DNA of 64,000 bases, taken from Euglena gracilis (Eukaryota > Euglenida > Euglenophyceae > Euglenales). Below are positions 22,003 to 31,736 of the stretch, in pieces. A program made the translations under genes and the position numbers. Below the pieces are notes generated by a model. It searched no databases. It saw nothing but the letters and a program-made list of their open reading frames with translations, and was not told the DNA's origin. The DNA is taken from assembly GCA_039621445.1 (NCBI GenBank), contig CP154955.1:40928426-40992425 (forward strand), read 5' to 3'. The first letter of the stretch is position 1. Each line of letters begins with the position of its first letter.

Positions 22003-22640
22003 TTTGATTTCTCAAGTTGGGTTTTTTTTTTACAGAACTTGAGGGGTTTTCCCCATTACTTGACAAAGAAGGGATACATTTGTATTGAATTTGGCCTTTA
22101 CGTTCCTGGAGGGAATTTGAAGTGTGGATTAAACTGTTTGTGGATTTGAAGTGGACAATTACATTGTTGGGTGGTTGAAGGAGACAAGTGAAGGAGCGTA
22201 CAACACCGCCAGGTTTGTCACATTTTCATACATTCACATTTCAGCTCTCACAGTTAATTTTCAATTGCTCGCACTGAAGTTACTTTCAGTTTCTTACTTT
22301 CAGAGGTTCAGGATTCAGTAATTTGCGTCGTGGGTTGGCTTTTCTCCTCAAGGTGTGCAGCAAGATTTGAATGCAAATGCAGTTTTCCTTTTTTTAACAA
22401 AAATTTCGGAAAACATCCAAAAAACGATCCTACACCCCAGCTGGGATTGGGAAAAACACCTTGGTGAAAAAATGGGGGTTGGCTTAAGCCCACCAACTTC
22501 CCGAGAAAGCACAGGCCCCACCCCGCAAACATCCACCCCCCTGCTGTCGGTTCTCACCCACGGCGGCGAGGACCCCCCCTTGCCCTCGGCCCACTGGTCG
22601 CGGTGTGGACCGGCGGCTCACAGGGGGTTGGACCGGTGAC
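22003..22640 (+). repeat. LTR-like arm 2 of the inverted pair
   Basis: This is the reverse complement of 18,960-19,705 (see that entry), with AAAAAACGATCCTACACC at 22,422-22,439 matching the GTAGGATC word. It reads as the start of a plus-strand family B-like element that is lost after about 22,640. The two arms flank the integrase fragment but in opposed orientation, so they are not an LTR pair of one element. Confidence 0.6.
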
Positions 22641-22809
22641 CACTGGGTCCAGGTTTTGCCATGGTCTCCCTCTTATATAAACACCCTACCGGGTTTTGTT
22701 TTGCCGCAGGCCCAATATAAATTTTTTTTTGGGCGAGACCCACCAGCAATTGGTGATATATCATGAGAGAGACCAGCTTGAAGTAGCATAACCTGTGAGA
22801 CATGGCTCT

Positions 22810-23170
22810 CTGAAGAAGAGTATCTGAGAAATATTATTCAGAAGCGCATCACTGATATCCATTCTCAAAATACAATTATTTTTTTAAACAAGATTTCAAA
22901 CCACCTCGCTATAGTGCTGGTGATCGCGTTTGGGTTGAAAGTAGTTGAATTCGCATGCACGCTTCCAAGATGGACCGCCTCTTGCTCGGACCCTGTGAAC
23001 TTCCCTAACGCCTTGGTGGCCGGTAAAAGGGTGTCACTGCCCAACCGGATCGAGCATGTTCACATGGATGATTCCCAGCCATACATTTCTCTGCCTTATG
23101 GCAAAGCACTAACGTGCCTTTATTTCAAACCCCACTCAAAGTTACCCGAATCTGTGGCATTCCTAAAGAT
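22810..23170 (+). pseudogene. Family C-type integrase C-terminal fragment
   Basis: Aligns with element C 35,790-36,115: ATCACTGATATCCATTC, CGCTATAGTGCTGGTGATCGCGT (GPY/F start), the sequence encoding LPNRIEHVHMDDSQPYISLP ([21 protein letters not shown]), and GTGCCTTTATTTCAAACCCC. The chromodomain is missing. Stops and indels are present. Confidence 0.75.
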
Positions 23171-23224
23171 AGCCAGTGGCTTGAATTGGTAATACAACGC
23201 TCGATAGAGCAAAACCTTATCACG

Positions 23225-23506
23225 GTTCTCCTTTCCACAGGTGGTATTGTTTATTGTTTATTTTGTTACATTCATCTTCACATCAAGTTTGATTCATTCA
23301 GAAGTCCTGAAAGGACAGCCTAATCACTTGGCGTTTGTTTGTCAGCTCCAAAGGAGCTCTTTCGACTGCCTTGGGCTCTGCTGTTTTAAGTGCGGAAAAG
23401 TGTTTTCAACTTTTATATTACTTTATTTTTCTGTTTCTCCAACTTTTAATTTCCTAAGTAGGGCGTCACCAAAGTGAAAGCGAGGAAAGCAGGGTTTGTC
23501 GTACAC
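23225..23506 (+). repeat. Eroded family C-type LTR
   Basis: Begins CCACAGGTGGTATT and ends CACCAAAGTGAAAGCGA...GTACACT, matching the LTR of element C (26,719-26,925), with heavy divergence between. It follows the integrase fragment directly, without any ORF3 sequence between them. That could be deletion, or a family member that lacked ORF3. Confidence 0.55.
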
Positions 23507-23529
23507 TTCCACACTAAGTTAGCACCGTA

Positions 23530-24190
23530 CAAGAGGCGTTAGAACCAAAATTTGGAGAAAAATGGGGCATTTTCGGATCCCCTCCCGATCCTGCTGAGGC
23601 TTTCCCAAGCCCTGTTTCCCGCTGACATTTACACAAAGCGTACACCACTATTTTTTTTGATCACGAATCCGGTTATAGATCCTCAGATTTGGTGAGGATC
23701 AAACGTACAACCACTGTGTTTGGCAAGCACCCTATATGAAAATAAGGCATAAAGGCCAAAAAATTAACAAATGGGAGAGAGTTGTTGCAGTTGCCCAATG
23801 CCAAAAAATTAGCCTGTTTCATTTGATTGTGTCACATGTTGCAGCAACAAGGTCATCCATCAGACCTCGGGGACACCTTATGATTTCACTAAAATCCTCT
23901 TTTAAGCCCATAAGTGCAGATACAGTGGCCTCGATAACAAAATATTTTTTTGTCCGAGCATGGGGTTCCCCACCCACCACCCAGGTGTGGGGGGCTTACT
24001 TCCCCAGATGGGCTGAAGTTGGTTCACTCAAAAAAAATGTGCCTTTCTGACCAGGAAATTTGTGAAATTGGTCAGTGGAGCGGGGTGGAGACTTTTACAG
24101 CCCACTTTCAACGACTTGGTGACCGTGGTACCCTGCAAATTTCCCTGGCCATCGTAATTTCAGTGCACAATCAGACATCACAAGTGCAAA
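23530..24190 (+). pseudogene. DIRS-type tyrosine recombinase fragment (plus strand)
   Basis: Matches the reverse complement of 53,450-52,985 and of 61,740-60,650: GGGGCATTTT, TCACGAATCC...GATCCTCAGATTTG (the YRSSDL region with the first catalytic Arg), AAAGGCCAAAAAATTAACAAATGGGA (KGQK-KWE), then IGQW...FTAHFQRLG near 24,070-24,115. The nucleophile Tyr (AYYQRL in E3) is AHF here, so it is inactive. A DIRS terminal repeat follows immediately. Confidence 0.7.
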
Positions 24191-25260
24191 GTGCGGAGCC
24201 CGCGTACTCTCTCGAGGAAAACCGACAAGTGACGAAGGGACGCCGAGGGCTAGGCACAAAGACCTTGTGAGCCCGACACACCACCCGTAATAAAAGAAAA
24301 GTGTTTAAACGCCCTACAGCCATCATGTCGGAGCCACATCATCGCCGAAACACTCCTAACCCAACGCGTCACAATAAACAACAGACTGCCGGCGAGCAAG
24401 GCATGGCGTCACAAGGTGTTTGTGCTTCGCCACCTGTGTCCCTTCCTCCCTTGTCGAGTTTCGTCGAGGGAGTACGAGTCACCCCCGAAATCGTCCACGC
24501 CGGAGCGACGGGCCAGCCAACTCCGGCAAAATAGCAGCACTAAAGGAGAAATGCTTAACCTTCCAAAGAATACTCTCCTTCAAGAAGCCTGCAAACCAAG
24601 TCATGACCTCACTTCGTGTTTGTGTTCGCCCTCGGTGTCAGTCACTCTCCTCTCGGTCTGCCTTGGGGGAGTGCGATTGCAGTTCTATGGCGGTGAGCTG
24701 TCAACTGGGAGGCTCTCCAAATGAGTTTTTCAGGTTTCTGGAATGGCCACGTTAAAATACACATTTGCACCTTATCGTGACAGGTGGTCGCTGGGGATGG
24801 CGTTCGTGTCCCATCTTGAACCTCCCGCCTTGGAGTCGGCGCTGGATGTAGCGGAAGCTGCGTTCGCTTTGTTTGCAGCTAACGAAGGAGTACCCTGGAC
24901 GGACGAGGGCCCGCACAGCCCAGAAATAGAGGTGGAAACAGTTTTTGATGGGAATGAACCAGTGCTTTACCTTCACCTGGAAGTGCATGAGCTCTGGGCC
25001 AGGTCAACGACTTGCAGGTCTTGCAGAGTGCAGCTCCAGGGTTTACGGACCTGCCGTCGCGTGCTCCCAAAAAAATTGCTTCCCGTGCCAACAACAATGC
25101 CAAGGAGGAAGATCCCCAGCAATTGTACTCCCTCGAGGCATCCGTAAGGGAGGAAGGGACACCATGGGCAAAGCACAAAGACCTTGTTGAAGCCATGCCT
25201 TGCTCTCCGGCGGTGCTGCTCGCCAGCTGGCTGGCGACCCCCCCCCTGTCAGGCATTAGT
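24190..25260. repeat. Cluster of DIRS terminal repeats
   Basis: At least four partial copies of the DIRS end sequence (core: CTCGAGG...GGAAGGGACACCGAGGGC.AAGCACAAAGACCTTGTGAGG) lie here in both orientations, at 24,205-24,275 (reverse of 60,530-60,612), 24,385-24,475, 24,600-24,690 (weak) and 25,125-25,200. They are ends of several dead elements stacked on each other. No gene between them is convincing. Confidence 0.6.
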
Positions 25261-26600
25261 GGATTACCTGGTTGTCCACTGCCAAGTAAACTGTTTCCCG
25301 TGGTCTGCTGACGTTCTTTACAGTGTTGATCGCTGCCAAAACCTCTTTTATATTTACGTGCAAAATAAAGTCTTCTATCCAACAGTCTTGCAAAATTGTT
25401 CCTGTTCGAATGTCCAGCCATCCCCCCAGGCATGGGTGCTGCTGTCTGAGTGCATCTCTCTGGTTGCATTTTGGGGGAAGGTGTCCAGTCCCCGCAAGGT
25501 GCCCAGTAAAAAATTTTCCTCTGAATTGGGCTTTCGTTTGCTGTGAAATGGGATCTTTGGAATCCTGGGGGCTGTGGAGTTTGCCACCAAAATGTTTGCC
25601 AGCGAATCTGTTAAAGCCCTTAAAATGGCAGCGCCATCATATTATACCTTATGTGTCCAAAAATGGCAGCCAGCTGTCTTTTTGACATGAAGTAGGTTTT
25701 CACAACTTTGTCCAGTTCCTTCTTTATTGCCTTTATTTTCTTGGAGGACACTTGCGGTTTTCCTTCTTGGAAGTCGAGTTGAAACCAAAGGTGATTTGCA
25801 GTTTGGGTGGGCTGCACGGTTGACTTTTTGACATTTATTTTAAACACCGTGTTTTCTGACCACTGTGTTGAGATGATTCTGTAAATTGTTTGTTTTGGTG
25901 ACACCAGCAGAATGTCGTCAAGATAGATGAATGCCCCCTTTTCTCCACAGTTTTTCAAAGGTTTTCATTTCCGCCATGAAAATTTGGGTCGTGACATTCA
26001 GGCCAAAACAGCCGGCCTGGAATTCCCAGGTCTGCGCCGTATCTGACTTCTTAAAAATTGTATTAGTGCCTGGCTCACCGGGATGTGAAAAAAGGCATCC
26101 TTCAGTTCCACTTCGGCTAGCCAGTGGCCTGCTTTCAGAACAGGAAAAAATATACCGTACGTGATCCAGCTTGAAAGGTTTGAATTGGAACTGTTTTTTT
26201 AGTTCCCTGCATTCGCTTAGCAACCTCCATTTTGTTTGTCGCCCTTCTGGTTTTGAAATAAAAAAAAAGGGGATGAGATGTTAGGGGTTAGAATTCAAAC
26301 CCCCTTTGCGGATCCAGTTTTTTCGTAGTCCTGCAGTATTCTTTCCCCGTGGTTCAGGTGCATATTTGCAGAGGTTTTTGAGTGGATGGGCAATATTGAG
26401 GGATGTACCCAGGGGATTTGAATGCCTTCCCTGATGAGTTGACATGTTGTTGGAGGTGCATCTTTTTTTCCAGCTTTTCAGGTGTTCTCGCAACCGTTGG
26501 TGCAGGGGGGTGTCTCCACATTTTTCCGGAATGGATTTTATTTCATGAAGCAGGTGTTTTTGGGTAGGCTGGGTTAGGGGTGTTTGACATTTCACCCCCA
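25260..26600 (-). pseudogene. DIRS-like element E1: RT and RNase H (left piece)
   Basis: Minus-strand pieces: 26,595-26,281 (TPLTQPTQK..., N-terminal to RT), 26,223-25,918 (RT fingers/palm; FQAGCFGLNVTTQIFMAEMKTFEKLW), 25,958-25,620 (FIYLDDILLV, catalytic YLDD; FKINVKKSTVQPTQ; MSKRQLAAIFGHIRYNMMALPF), then RNase H remnants (HSDSSTHAWG-like) below 25,600. The sequence parallels E2 and E3. Several frame changes make it a pseudogene. At 26,622 it is cut by element C; the missing upstream part resumes at 43,103. Confidence 0.8.
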
Positions 26601-26622
26601 GGGATTGAGCACTTTGGAAAGG

Positions 26623-26923
26623 TGTGTACCAGGCGTATGCTTCTGTCCCCTTCCGTTGAGGAAGTTAGGATGGAAGCAGATCCTATTAGGATCTCCTAAT
26701 GGGTGCCCCTTCTCTCTCCACAGGTGGTATTCTTCTTTAAACCTTTTCCTTCCATTTCCATCGGACCGGACTTGGATATCCAGTCCGTCCTCCCTGCATT
26801 GCTCTGTGCTTTGCTTCTTGGGAAGTGGGAAAAGGGTTTTTACTGTTACTCCGATTTTCAGTTCCCAAGTATGTGCGCCAAGGCGAAAGCGAAGGCTTTT
26901 GGGAATTAAGAATCAGACGTACA
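26623..26923 (+). repeat. 5' LTR of element C
   Basis: Starts TGTGTACCAGG and ends CAGACGTACA; 301 bp. It differs from the 3' LTR (42,802-43,102) at five positions in the 3' half (for example CTTTAAACC versus CTTTATACC). It contains TCTCTCCACAGGTGGTA, which could act as splice acceptor or donor. Confidence 0.95.
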
Positions 26924-26925
26924 CT

Positions 26926-27019
26926 TGGTAGCAGATTAGGTCACGATCCTACACATACAGCCCATACAGAAAGAAAGGCTACCAGGTATTACACTTGGTA
27001 GCAGATTGGTTCGATCCTA
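26926..27019 (+). promoter_or_regulatory. Primer-binding site, duplicated
   Basis: TGGTAGCAGATT begins two bases after the LTR and recurs 70 bases later (26,996) as TGGTAGCAGATTGGTTCGATCC. The complement resembles the 3' end of initiator tRNA-Met (...TCTGCTACCA with a GGATCGAA T-arm). The same word and two-base spacing occur in element D. Which copy primes is unknown; the first is in the normal position. Confidence 0.8.
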
Positions 27020-27209
27020 CCCTGACTGGCAGCGGAGGGCCCCTGCACCGTTATTACACGGTCGCAGCGTCAGCTCCCGGCTTCTAGTCAACGTCTAAGC
27101 AGACGAGCAGGCTCCGGAAGGTTCTGTACGGTATTACCCGTTACAGCCCCTCTGGTGCCAGCACAACTGCTTAGTTTTGTGGGTTTTTGCTATTTCTGTC
27201 ATCAGAAAG

Positions 27210-30200
27210 ATGCAAAGCACAGGCCCCAACCATCACTTCAATTATGCCTTATTACAGGCATCATTGCAAGACATTGACCAGGAAACTGGGGATTGGAAGC
27301 TTTTATGTGAAAGTGCTTCCAGTTCCCACGCCGATGAGGCACAATTGGTTCAATTGTCAAGATTGCAACATTTGTCATCATTGACAGTGGTCGGCGATGA
27401 GCCCTCCACTTCATTGGCTTCAGAGGCTAATGCGGCCTCTTCCACACTCACCTTGCCACAACGGGGGTATTCGCCTCTGTCTGCGGCAATGGTGCAGCTG
27501 CTCACACCGGAGAGACCCGTGGTGATTCCGCCACCGGGCTTCTCTGGTGATGGTGGGTTGGAAACCCCGTGTTTCTTTCAACCACCACCCGTTCTTCCAC
27601 CGGCAAGCCCTTACAGAGCTTTGCCACCACCACCCGATCTTGGGTGTTATCCCGCACTACCTTGGCAACCGGAGACTCGCCTAGTGGTACCGGAATTCTC
27701 CGGTACGTACAAACCCATGGATGGCTATGGGAAGGGCACTGGTGAGCTCCTCACTGCTGAGGATGTGCAGGATATCGTTGCTCGGCTTCCAGGGGATCAC
27801 CCCCTTGTGAGGCAGTTCAACCATGTGCAACAATGCGTTGCAGAATGTGCAACCGCACTAAATAAAGTGCTCCAGTTTGATGAGGACAACCAAAAACATG
27901 TCTTCACCAAGCTGGAATTCTGCTGGAATTACTTGCAGGAAGTTGGCAAATATTGCCAGAGGAATTTCGAAGGTGCGGGTATTGACCTTGCAAACTTTCG
28001 GGAAACCTTGGACAAAATGTGCCAACAACTCCCGCAACGCTTCCGGCAAATTAGTGAATGCATGCATGAAGCGGAAACGCGGAATGACTCCAAGTTTCTG
28101 CACTTGCATGACTCACTACAACGGTTATCGGGACAAATGCAGTCCTGTTCATCCGCGTTGTTGCATTTGCAACAACAGTTGCATGCACGAGATTCCTCGT
28201 CTGCAACATCCAGCAGTGGTGGATTTGTGTCTATGGACCATTTCACCACATTGTCCGCAACTTTCCATGAATCGCAACACCGCATTATGCAGTTGTGCGA
28301 TGAAACGGAAAAGTTTCGGCAATTCCAGTCACAAGCCAACGAGAATTTTGCTCCCCACACGTATGTGCGGCAGTTGGAGGAGCGACTTTCCCGTTTGGAG
28401 CAGAAAACCTGCTATTGTGACGCGAATCAGGTTGGATTATCCAAGCTGAGCGCGAAAGTAGCGGAAGTAGCACAACGGCAGGATTCCCTGCAGTTGCAGT
28501 TGCAATCCGACATTGGAGGGATTAACTCGGCCATTGCGGGTTTGCAACAAAGCTATTCCGCACTTTCCCACCGAGTTCCGGACATTAGCGGTATTCAGAC
28601 TGCTATTGGAGAGCTCCAGACCCGGTATGCATCGGTGTCTACCAAAATAACGGAAATGCAGTCTCTACCTGCAGGTTCCAGTTCTCGAATTACCGAGAAC
28701 CCTGATTTCAAGGCATTTTATGACAAAATGCTCACTAACAATCAGGAAACCTTGCAAGATTTCTGCAACAGCCTATTACGGCTTGAGGAATCGGTGAATC
28801 GGAATGCCCGATCCACACAAAGTGAGATTACCAGGTTGGATGAGCGAATTTCCGCGTTGTTGGATAACCCACAACCTGGAAATTTGCCCATGGGTACCAC
28901 AACCGTGTTGTCGGATAACCCTGCACCGGTTGCACCCACCACCACACCAACCAAGGTGACATCACCTTTGCAGATTCTTTCAAATGCTGTAAAAGCATTA
29001 ATGGGACAACTCCAATTATTGGATAAGTGTCACGGGAAACTTGTCCAAGATGTTACCGGAATTTCCGAAAGGATTCCGCACTTGGATGACTTTTCCCGTT
29101 ACCGCAAGCGTATTCGCTCTTTGGAGGATCAAGTTGACCGTATTTGCGGCCAACTCCAATTCGTTGAGCATTTGGAGCAAGGTGTGCATGACTTGTCTGT
29201 GGGTTTGGATCATGTGTCCAACCAACAGCGGGTTTCACACCGCAATTCGGCAGTATGCATTGCCGAAGATGCGCCAAATGTTCCAGAGTCGCGTTTTCAT
29301 AACCCGGCTCTGGGTGCACATGCACCACCACCACCCGTGTCCCGAGTGTCACAATCCGCGATTCCGCGAATTGTGCCACCATTGGCCTTGTCCACAACCC
29401 AAAGCCAGTTTTCGGATGAATCTCCCATTACGGGAACCGAATTTTCGGAAAACACGGCGATTCCGCCATGTCTCCACCAAGAAATCCATCATTCCATGCT
29501 TGTGCGTGGAATGAGCCAAACCCGTACACCGGGAGTGGGTCACACGTTGCATGCGCGACATACCTCCACACCGGAGAGTCCCCGTATTACGGGTGACCAA
29601 CAGGGTTTGCGACCGGATTTCCGGTACCAGGATTCACCTTCACCAGAAATTTCGTGATTCCGACAAGAATCCGGAAAGGATACGCTTGGTGCTCGAGCGT
29701 ACCCGGGCCCGAATCCACGGAATACCACCGAGGGCCAACGGGTTTTTCAGAAAGACTTCAAGGGCACCATCGCAATCGCGAACAAGGTGAAACCCCAATG
29801 GGACGGTGATCCAACCACATGGAGACAATTTTTCCGTGACTGGGAGTACTATTGGGCATTGAAAGGGCCAACCCAGGACACAAACCCGGAGGTGATCAAG
29901 ATGGAATTCATCGATTGCCTCGCTAGGGATGAAAAGGAACGCGCGCGACAACTTGTCATTCGCTACCGCGTTTCCTTTGATGACCTGGTGGAGCAATACG
30001 CTTCCACCAGTTCAAGTTTGGTCGCTAGGATTACCCTGGAGACCAAGTGGCGGCAATGCGCCCCACCCGATCGCAAATGGAAGTCCATTGACCTTTGGTA
30101 TGCCAAATGGTTAGGACTTGCTGCTGAAGTGGATGAACTCAGTGAAAAGCAAATGCGCGAACAGTTTGACGCTGTTCTCATGCATTTCACGCCTAGCCTC

Positions 30201-31187
30201 ATCAAGGATATCCATTGTGAGGAGTTGGCGGGTAATGCAATGACTCTTGACCAACGCTGGAATTATGTTTCCAAGCAGTTGAAGCTATCACAGCTTCTTG
30301 GTCAGATTCAATCCGCGTATACCGCACACCCAACCGCTGGATTACCGGCTGGTTCGGTGAACGCATTGCAAAAATCACCGGTTTCACCCGCTTCACCCAC
30401 CACGGGATCGAAAACGCGATACCCGCGTTCTTCGGACCAAGCCACGGATAAAGTGTGCTTTTTGTGCAACAAATCGGGACATATGTCTCGGGAATGTCCT
30501 AATCCTGAAGCGCGTAAGCGTATTCAGAGTCCGCGAGGCTCGACCTCATCACGTGGTTCGGGTTCCTCCGCGTTTTCACGCCAATCGGGCAATTCACGGT
30601 CATCGGGTCCCCGTTCCGGTGGTATTAGCCCCCAGATCCCGTTCCGCGATGAGCGGAAACACGGTACCCCTCGGGGTAGGTCACCCGGTGCCCCGGCCAA
30701 GAAGCGTGATTCTCATCGCGAGGCATCGCGATCGCGTTCGCGAAGCGGATCATCCTCTTCGCGATCCTCATCGGGAAAACCCCGATACACCGGTCATGGT
30801 CGACGGGATACCCGGTCACCACGACGGTTTGACGGGAAATCGGGAAACCGATCCCCCCGTTATCCAGATTCGCGACACAAATCTCGGTGTTCGCTTTGTG
30901 GATCGAGTGATCACCACTCATCCAAATGTCCGCGTTCTCGTTCTCCCCGTCCTGGCCAACGTCATCGCGGTATGAATCGCGGTGACAAGGGTCACTCCTC
31001 CAACCGTCATAAAGTCGGTTTCAAGATATCTTGTTTGGAGGATGACACCCCGGCTTCGGGCAGGGAGGGGGATGAGACCACGGATACCGATTTCGACGAG
31101 GCCCGCATGGCGGTGCGCACGTTGAAATCCGTTTATACCTCTAAAAGGCCCATAGCCGGCTATTCGGCCGGTTCGGACCTGGAGTAG
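27210..31187 (+). pseudogene. gag: Gag of element C: coiled coil, capsid-like domain, two CCHC knuckles
   Basis: From ATG 27,210 one frame runs to TAG 31,185-31,187, interrupted only by TGA at 29,655-29,657. Residues 1-130 are Pro/Ser-rich; about 200-690 are predicted coiled coil (Gln/Leu/Glu heptads); after the TGA comes the capsid-like domain (VKPQWDGDPTTWRQFFRDW...LDQRWNYVSKQLKLSQLLGQ). Then a CX2CX4HX4C knuckle (CFLCNKSGHMSREC), an Arg/Ser-rich stretch and a second knuckle (CSLCGSSDHHSSKC). The knuckles bind element RNA. The TGA reads TCG TGA TTC CGA, consistent with CpG decay of an Arg CGA codon. Element D has the same regions joined without that stop. Confidence 0.88.
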
Positions 31188-31223
31188 GGGAGCCCGAGGT
31201 CCGAGGGCACGGACCTCTGGGCT
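31185..31223 (+). promoter_or_regulatory. Gag-Pol amber stop with downstream stem-loop (readthrough signal candidate)
   Basis: TAG (31,185-31,187) separates gag and pol, which are in the same frame. Three bases later AGCCCGAGGTCC (31,191-31,202) pairs with GGACCTCTGGGCT (31,211-31,223): 12 base pairs, one bulged T, and a loop of 8. Gammaretroviral gag-pol readthrough uses UAG followed by G and a structured element. The pairing is seen directly; readthrough is inferred. Confidence 0.6.
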
Positions 31224-31736
31224 GATGAACAGATGGAGGTAGGACCTGATCAACCCTGCCCCCCCTGCCCATCTGCCTTTCTGGTCGGTACCCGGAAAAT
31301 TTTCGGGTCCCCCACCCCCCACTCCAACTTTCCGCTCGGAATGTTGTGCAAAGTAGGAAAGGGTTCATGGGAAAGCTGGCAAGAAAACGTATTTTCGCCA
31401 GACCCTTCACTTTGCTTACCCCCCATGGAACTTTTGGTCCAAGCGCAAATCAAAATCCAAAATTTTTGTACAAAAGTCGAAGTTCTCATTGACACTGGTT
31501 GTCGCATTGCACCACTTTTTCGGTTCGGGTTGATACCAACCCCCCTCTTGGTGAAAGCCAAGAAGCCGATCAAAAATACGACGGCTGACAACACCCCTAT
31601 GTGCGGTGGTGACTTGGGATGCTTTTTGGACATTGTCCTACCCCTCATCCCCAAGCACCACTCACACCCCCCCCCCAACCGCAAAATTTTCCGGATACCT
31701 GGGGATATGAATCCGGAATCCATGGTTCTGACGTAA
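31188..31736 (+). pseudogene. pol: Element C aspartic protease region (start of Pol)
   Basis: The gag frame continues past the amber codon. KVEVLIDTGCRIAPLF at about 31,468-31,515 is the protease active site (DTG, followed by Cys instead of Ala), and GGDLGCFLDIVLPLIP follows near 31,605-31,650. The frame then ends at 31,736, and the conserved end of the domain (SDVILGYPFLRQHRLVVDC) is found in the frame one base back. The change falls at a run of ten C (31,667-31,676), either a one-base loss or a -1 slip site. Confidence 0.78.

Noticed and set aside
27877-28449. Long alternative-frame ORFs overlapping element C gag and pol
   Set aside because: They are out-of-frame shadows of gag/pol with no motifs, as are most plus-strand frames at 1-9,500 opposite family A.
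29655-29657. Programmed recoding or selenocysteine at the TGA in gag
   Set aside because: No structured signal seen; the codon looks like CpG decay of CGA, and element D lacks the stop in the matching region.
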